The notes under the pieces were generated by a model. It did not search any database. It had not been told where the DNA came from and saw nothing but the letters and a program-made list of their open reading frames with translations. From Candidatus Dormiibacterota bacterium (GTDB taxonomy: Bacteria; Chloroflexota; Dormibacteria; Dormibacterales; Dormibacteraceae): DNA of 32,175 nucleotides. Below are positions 29,751 through 32,175 of the stretch, piece after piece. The stretch lies in NCBI GenBank assembly GCA_955652705.1, contig CATPBK010000011.1, positions 1-32,175 of the forward strand, written 5' to 3'. The position numbers and the translations under genes are program-made. Each line of letters begins with the position of its first letter. The stretch's first letter is position 1.

Positions 29751-30839
29751 TTAGTTCCCGGGTCGCGCGTGGGCGGCCACGTGCGCGGCCAGGAGCGTGC
29801 GGTCTCCGATCCAGAGGCTGGGCGGGATCTCCCAGTGGCGGGCCAGGGCGTTCAAGTCGACCGCATAAAGCGAGCGGGCGTTCGCGAAGCGCTCCCAGGA
29901 ACGGTCGGCATCCCTCAGCTCGTACCCTGCCGCGGAGAGGCGCTCGCGCGCATCGTCGAACTCGAAGCGCTCGATGCCGACGCTGTGGTCGTGCTCGGGT
30001 CCGATGACCTGGCTCAAATCCTCGACCAGGTGGGTGCCCACCACATACATCAGCTTTGCGTGGCCGTGCGGCGCGCCTTCGACGGTTGTCATCACCAGGG
30101 TCGCGGCATCCAGCACCGCGCCCAGTGAGCTGAGCCAGGACTCGTTGTCGTGGCTGGATCGGAAATAGCCGAGGATCGGATAGGCGAGGTGGCTGTCGAG
30201 CACTTGCGCCGCCCAGACCTTCCAGGCGTCGAAGGTGTCCGCCAGCAGATCGTCCATGTTGAGACCACGGGCGTTTTCGAGCAGAGTGACGCCGGACGGG
30301 GGAGCACCAGCGCTGGCGTCGGTTGTGATGACCAGCACCTCCCGCTGCTGGAAGCTCGCATATAGAGAGAAGAGGAGGCTGACGACGAGCGCGACCAGGG
30401 CGAGGCCGTTCGCCCCTTCGGTCAGGACGACGACCCGGGCGGGCGCGCCGATCGCCTCGAAGCCCGCGTAACCGAATGTGAGCAGCGACGCCCCCGAGAA
30501 GTAGAGGGCGGTGCCGAAGTCCGGCGCCGGATTGAGCTCGCTGCCGAGAGAGTGCAGGACCAGGCCGTAGCCGATGACCAGGGACAGCACCCAGGCGCCC
30601 AGTAAGAGAAGAAGGGCCAGCGGCCCGTAGGAGCCCAGGATGGCCTCCCGCCGCCCGTTATCCCACTGCAAGCGGCCCAGGCGGCGCCAAACCGCCCAAC
30701 TCAGGCGGATCAGCCACGGACTCAACCGGATCCGGCCGACTGCGGGGCGTGGCAGGACCACCGATTGGAAAAGGTCGAACAGCGTGACGCCGACGACCAC
30801 GATCCCGAGCAGGAGCTCCAGGACCGACAGAAACCTCAT
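29751..30839 (-). CDS. Two-pore-helix potassium-channel-like membrane protein with cytosolic C-terminal domain
   Basis: 362 aa. Hydrophobic helices lie at about 5-29, 72-97 and 135-162. Between the last two is a pore-helix-like segment ALYFSGASLLTFGYAGFE with filter TFGYAG (121-126), close to the potassium channel TVGYGD signature but lacking the second Gly and the Asp. The last helix and SLYASFQQREVLV fit the Ion_trans_2 inner helix. The C-terminal 190 residues are soluble, mainly helical, with no RCK Rossmann motif: LNMDDLLADTFDAWKVWAAQVLDSHLAYPILGYF and GIERFEFDDARERLSAAGY. It probably forms a tetrameric cation channel or a channel-derived sensor. It starts at ATG 30839 and lies 13 bp beyond the 5' end of the tRNA on the same strand. 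Confidence 0.75.
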   Translation of the reverse strand: MRFLSVLELLLGIVVVGVTLFDLFQSVVLPRPAVGRIRLSPWLIRLSWAVWRRLGRLQWDNGRREAILGSYGPLALLLLLGAWVLSLVIGYGLVLHSLGSELNPAPDFGTALYFSGASLLTFGYAGFEAIGAPARVVVLTEGANGLALVALVVSLLFSLYASFQQREVLVITTDASAGAPPSGVTLLENARGLNMDDLLADTFDAWKVWAAQVLDSHLAYPILGYFRSSHDNESWLSSLGAVLDAATLVMTTVEGAPHGHAKLMYVVGTHLVEDLSQVIGPEHDHSVGIERFEFDDARERLSAAGYELRDADRSWERFANARSLYAVDLNALARHWEIPPSLWIGDRTLLAAHVAAHARPGN

Positions 30840-30977
30840 GCGCCCTCCCAGACGGCGTCGCTATGTCGAGCCACGAAATGGTTACCGATCGGGAGCCCGC
30901 CCGCATTCCAGTGCCGGCTGGCCGGCAGCCATCGCAAACATCTCAATTCGCCCCAATCATGGGCAAAACATCCAATA

Positions 30978-31517
30978 ATGTCGGGCGCAATGAGCGTCCC
31001 ACCGCCAACCGTCGACCCAGCGTCGCCCCAACCAATCACCCAGGCGCCCGCCTCCGGCCAGCTCTCGCCCGATGGCAGGTTCTGGTGGGACGGCCTCAAA
31101 TGGGTCTCCGCCTTCTCGCCCGATGGCGCCTGGCGCTGGGACGGCAAGCAGTGGGTTCCCGCCTCGGCCAACCTTCCCGCCGGGACGCCGCTGAGCCCCG
31201 AGAGCCCGCTCAACAACTACCCGTACCAGTACGTGACACCCGGACCCACCGGCGCCGCAGGGGTCGGCATGAGCGTGACGAGCCACCTGGGCTGGCAGTT
31301 CGGGGGTTCGGCCGCCTGGTCGATCGGTTTCGGGGCGGCCTCGGTCCTAGCCCCGATTTTCACGAGCTTCTACTTCCCCATCCTGCCCATCTTTGGGCTC
31401 TGGCGCGCCGTCATCGCGATCCGCTCCGGCCGACTCATCGGCGCCGTCGTAGGCATCGTCCTGAACGTGATCGGCGGCCTGCTCAGCCTCCTCGCGAGCG
31501 GTCTCATCGGCCGCTAG
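30978..31517 (+). CDS. Membrane protein with two WxWDGxxWV repeats (DUF2510-like N-terminus)
   Basis: 179 aa from ATG 30978 (ATG 30990 also possible). A Pro/Ser/Thr-rich N-terminus holds two near-repeats, SPDGRFWWDGLKWVSAF and SPDGAWRWDGKQWVPAS (around residues 32-66), of the short tryptophan motif found at the N-termini of many actinobacterial membrane proteins (DUF2510 type). A second Pro-rich linker leads to three hydrophobic helices (about residues 105-120, 125-148 and 155-177) resembling DUF4190-like small membrane domains. Function is unknown; the Trp repeats may bind protein or envelope components. It is divergent from the channel gene with 138 bp between starts, in which I see no clear promoter. 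Confidence 0.75.
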   Translation: MSGAMSVPPPTVDPASPQPITQAPASGQLSPDGRFWWDGLKWVSAFSPDGAWRWDGKQWVPASANLPAGTPLSPESPLNNYPYQYVTPGPTGAAGVGMSVTSHLGWQFGGSAAWSIGFGAASVLAPIFTSFYFPILPIFGLWRAVIAIRSGRLIGAVVGIVLNVIGGLLSLLASGLIGR

Positions 31518-31559
31518 CGCCGCCCTGCTTCGCGGGCGAGGACCGGCTCCTTCAAAGTG

Positions 31560-31578
31560 AAGAGCCCGTAGGGCTCTT
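31560..31578 (+). terminator. Hairpin after the WxWDG-repeat gene
   Basis: AAGAGCCC and GGGCTCTT are perfect 8-bp arms around a GTA loop, about 40 bases after the stop. It resembles an intrinsic terminator stem, but only TGATAG follows instead of a U-tract, so termination may be partial. Confidence 0.5.
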
Positions 31579-31599
31579 GATAGCTATAGCCTCCAATTC

Positions 31600-32175
31600 G
31601 TGGAGCGGCGCCCACTGGGCAAGAGCGACCTCGACCTCCCCGTAATCGGGATGGGAACCTGGCGGACCTTTGACACCACGGCCGACCGCGCCCCGCTCGT
31701 CAGTGCGGCGCTCGACGCGGGCCTCACGCTCTTCGACTCCTCACCGATGTACGGCCGATCCGAGCACGCGCTGGCGAGGGCGCTTGGCAGCCGCCGGGCG
31801 GAGGCTCAAGTAGCCACCAAGATCTGGATCTCCGACCCAGCCGAAGGGCGCCGCCAGGCCGCCGCCGCCCTGAACCTCTTCGGCCGCGTCGAGATCTACC
31901 AGGTGCACAACCTGGTTGCCTGGCCGGAGCAGCTGGCCTTGCTCGAGGAGCTGAAAAGTGAAGGCCGGGTGACCGCCATCGGCGCGACCCACTACCAGGA
32001 GTCGGCGTTCGGCGAGCTCGCGTCGGTGATGCGTACCGGACGGCTCGACATGGTCCAGATCCCCTACAACCCGCTCCGGCGGGATGCCGAGCGGGAGCTG
32101 CTTCCACTGGCTGCGGAGCTGGGTCTCGGCGTCCTCGTGATGAGCCCACTTCAGGGCGGGATCCTGCACCGGCAG
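31600..32175 (+). CDS. Aldo/keto reductase family protein, N-terminal part (runs off window)
   Basis: 192 residues are visible from GTG 31600 to the right edge, all in one open frame. The AKR barrel pattern is clear: RRPLGKSDLDLPVIGMGTWRTFD, the LFDSSPMYGRSEHAL block with catalytic Asp and Tyr, VATKIW with the catalytic Lys, EIYQVHNL with the His-region, LKSEGRVTAIGATHY, VQIPYNPLRR and LGLGVLVMSPLQGG. These enzymes reduce aldehydes or ketones with NADPH. The DxVQIPYNP wording is close to the plant-channel-like/YghZ and oxidoreductase branch; the substrate is unknown. No Shine-Dalgarno precedes the GTG, and the hairpin lies 21 bp upstream. Confidence 0.88.
   Translation, partial: MERRPLGKSDLDLPVIGMGTWRTFDTTADRAPLVSAALDAGLTLFDSSPMYGRSEHALARALGSRRAEAQVATKIWISDPAEGRRQAAAALNLFGRVEIYQVHNLVAWPEQLALLEELKSEGRVTAIGATHYQESAFGELASVMRTGRLDMVQIPYNPLRRDAERELLPLAAELGLGVLVMSPLQGGILHRQ

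Overview
The window is about 32 kb of GC-rich, densely packed chromosomal DNA with 28 protein-coding genes or gene fragments and one tRNA. No ribosomal or other phylogenetic marker is present. The mix of genes (a luciferase-like F420-type oxidoreductase, a WYL regulator, a LivJHMGF-type importer, a GH25-like secreted protein, GT87, an AGPS-type flavoenzyme), together with frequent GTG/TTG starts and weak Shine-Dalgarno sequences, suggests a free-living soil-type bacterium of the Actinomycetota / Chloroflexota / Dormibacterota sphere. That assignment is inference. No insertion sequence, phage gene or CRISPR array was seen.

Left part (1-10.6 kb): the 3' end of an aryl-CoA (phenylacetate-CoA type) ligase, a 64-aa protein of unknown function and a compact LLM-class oxidoreductase run rightward. 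They face a secreted beta-helix protein and a PcaD-like alpha/beta hydrolase. Divergent from the hydrolase is an apparent operon: Tat/lipoprotein solute-binding protein, a small polytopic membrane protein, LivH, LivM, LivG, LivF and a fumarylacetoacetate-hydrolase family enzyme. A cysteine hydrolase of the isochorismatase family follows on the other strand. Together with the aryl-CoA monooxygenase at 13-14.7 kb, this looks like uptake and breakdown of aromatic or ring-cleavage acids, although no single complete pathway is visible.

Middle (10.6-21.7 kb): a lipoprotein; an AlkA-related HhH glycosylase divergent from a WYL regulator, with a perfect-arm palindrome between them; a salicylyl-CoA/2-aminobenzoyl-CoA monooxygenase whose Old Yellow Enzyme half is heavily deleted; a secreted GH25-like protein; then a run of interlocked genes on alternating strands (AGPS-like oxidase, MFS transporter, GT87 mannosyltransferase-like protein, DAO-type oxidoreductase). 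These overlap head-to-head or tail-to-tail with no intergenic DNA. An SCP2-like domain fused to an alpha/beta hydrolase follows.

Right part (21.7-32.2 kb): an ABC-2 exporter (ATPase plus two permeases) translationally coupled to a COG3618-type amidohydrolase; a peroxiredoxin-like protein divergent from a membrane PAS-GGDEF-EAL protein; an acetamidase/formamidase; a MerR regulator with a perfect 9+9 operator and a cysteine-rich tail that carries its own perfect Shine-Dalgarno and ATG; tRNA-Arg(UCU); a two-TM potassium-channel-like protein; a WxWDG-repeat membrane protein; and the start of an aldo/keto reductase.

The most notable observations are the nested cysteine-rich, metallothionein-like module in the MerR gene, the half-deleted flavin reductase domain in the aryl-CoA monooxygenase, the zero-spacing interlocked gene block at 15.7-20.5 kb, and evidence that livH starts with CTG inside an NTGA stop/start overlap.
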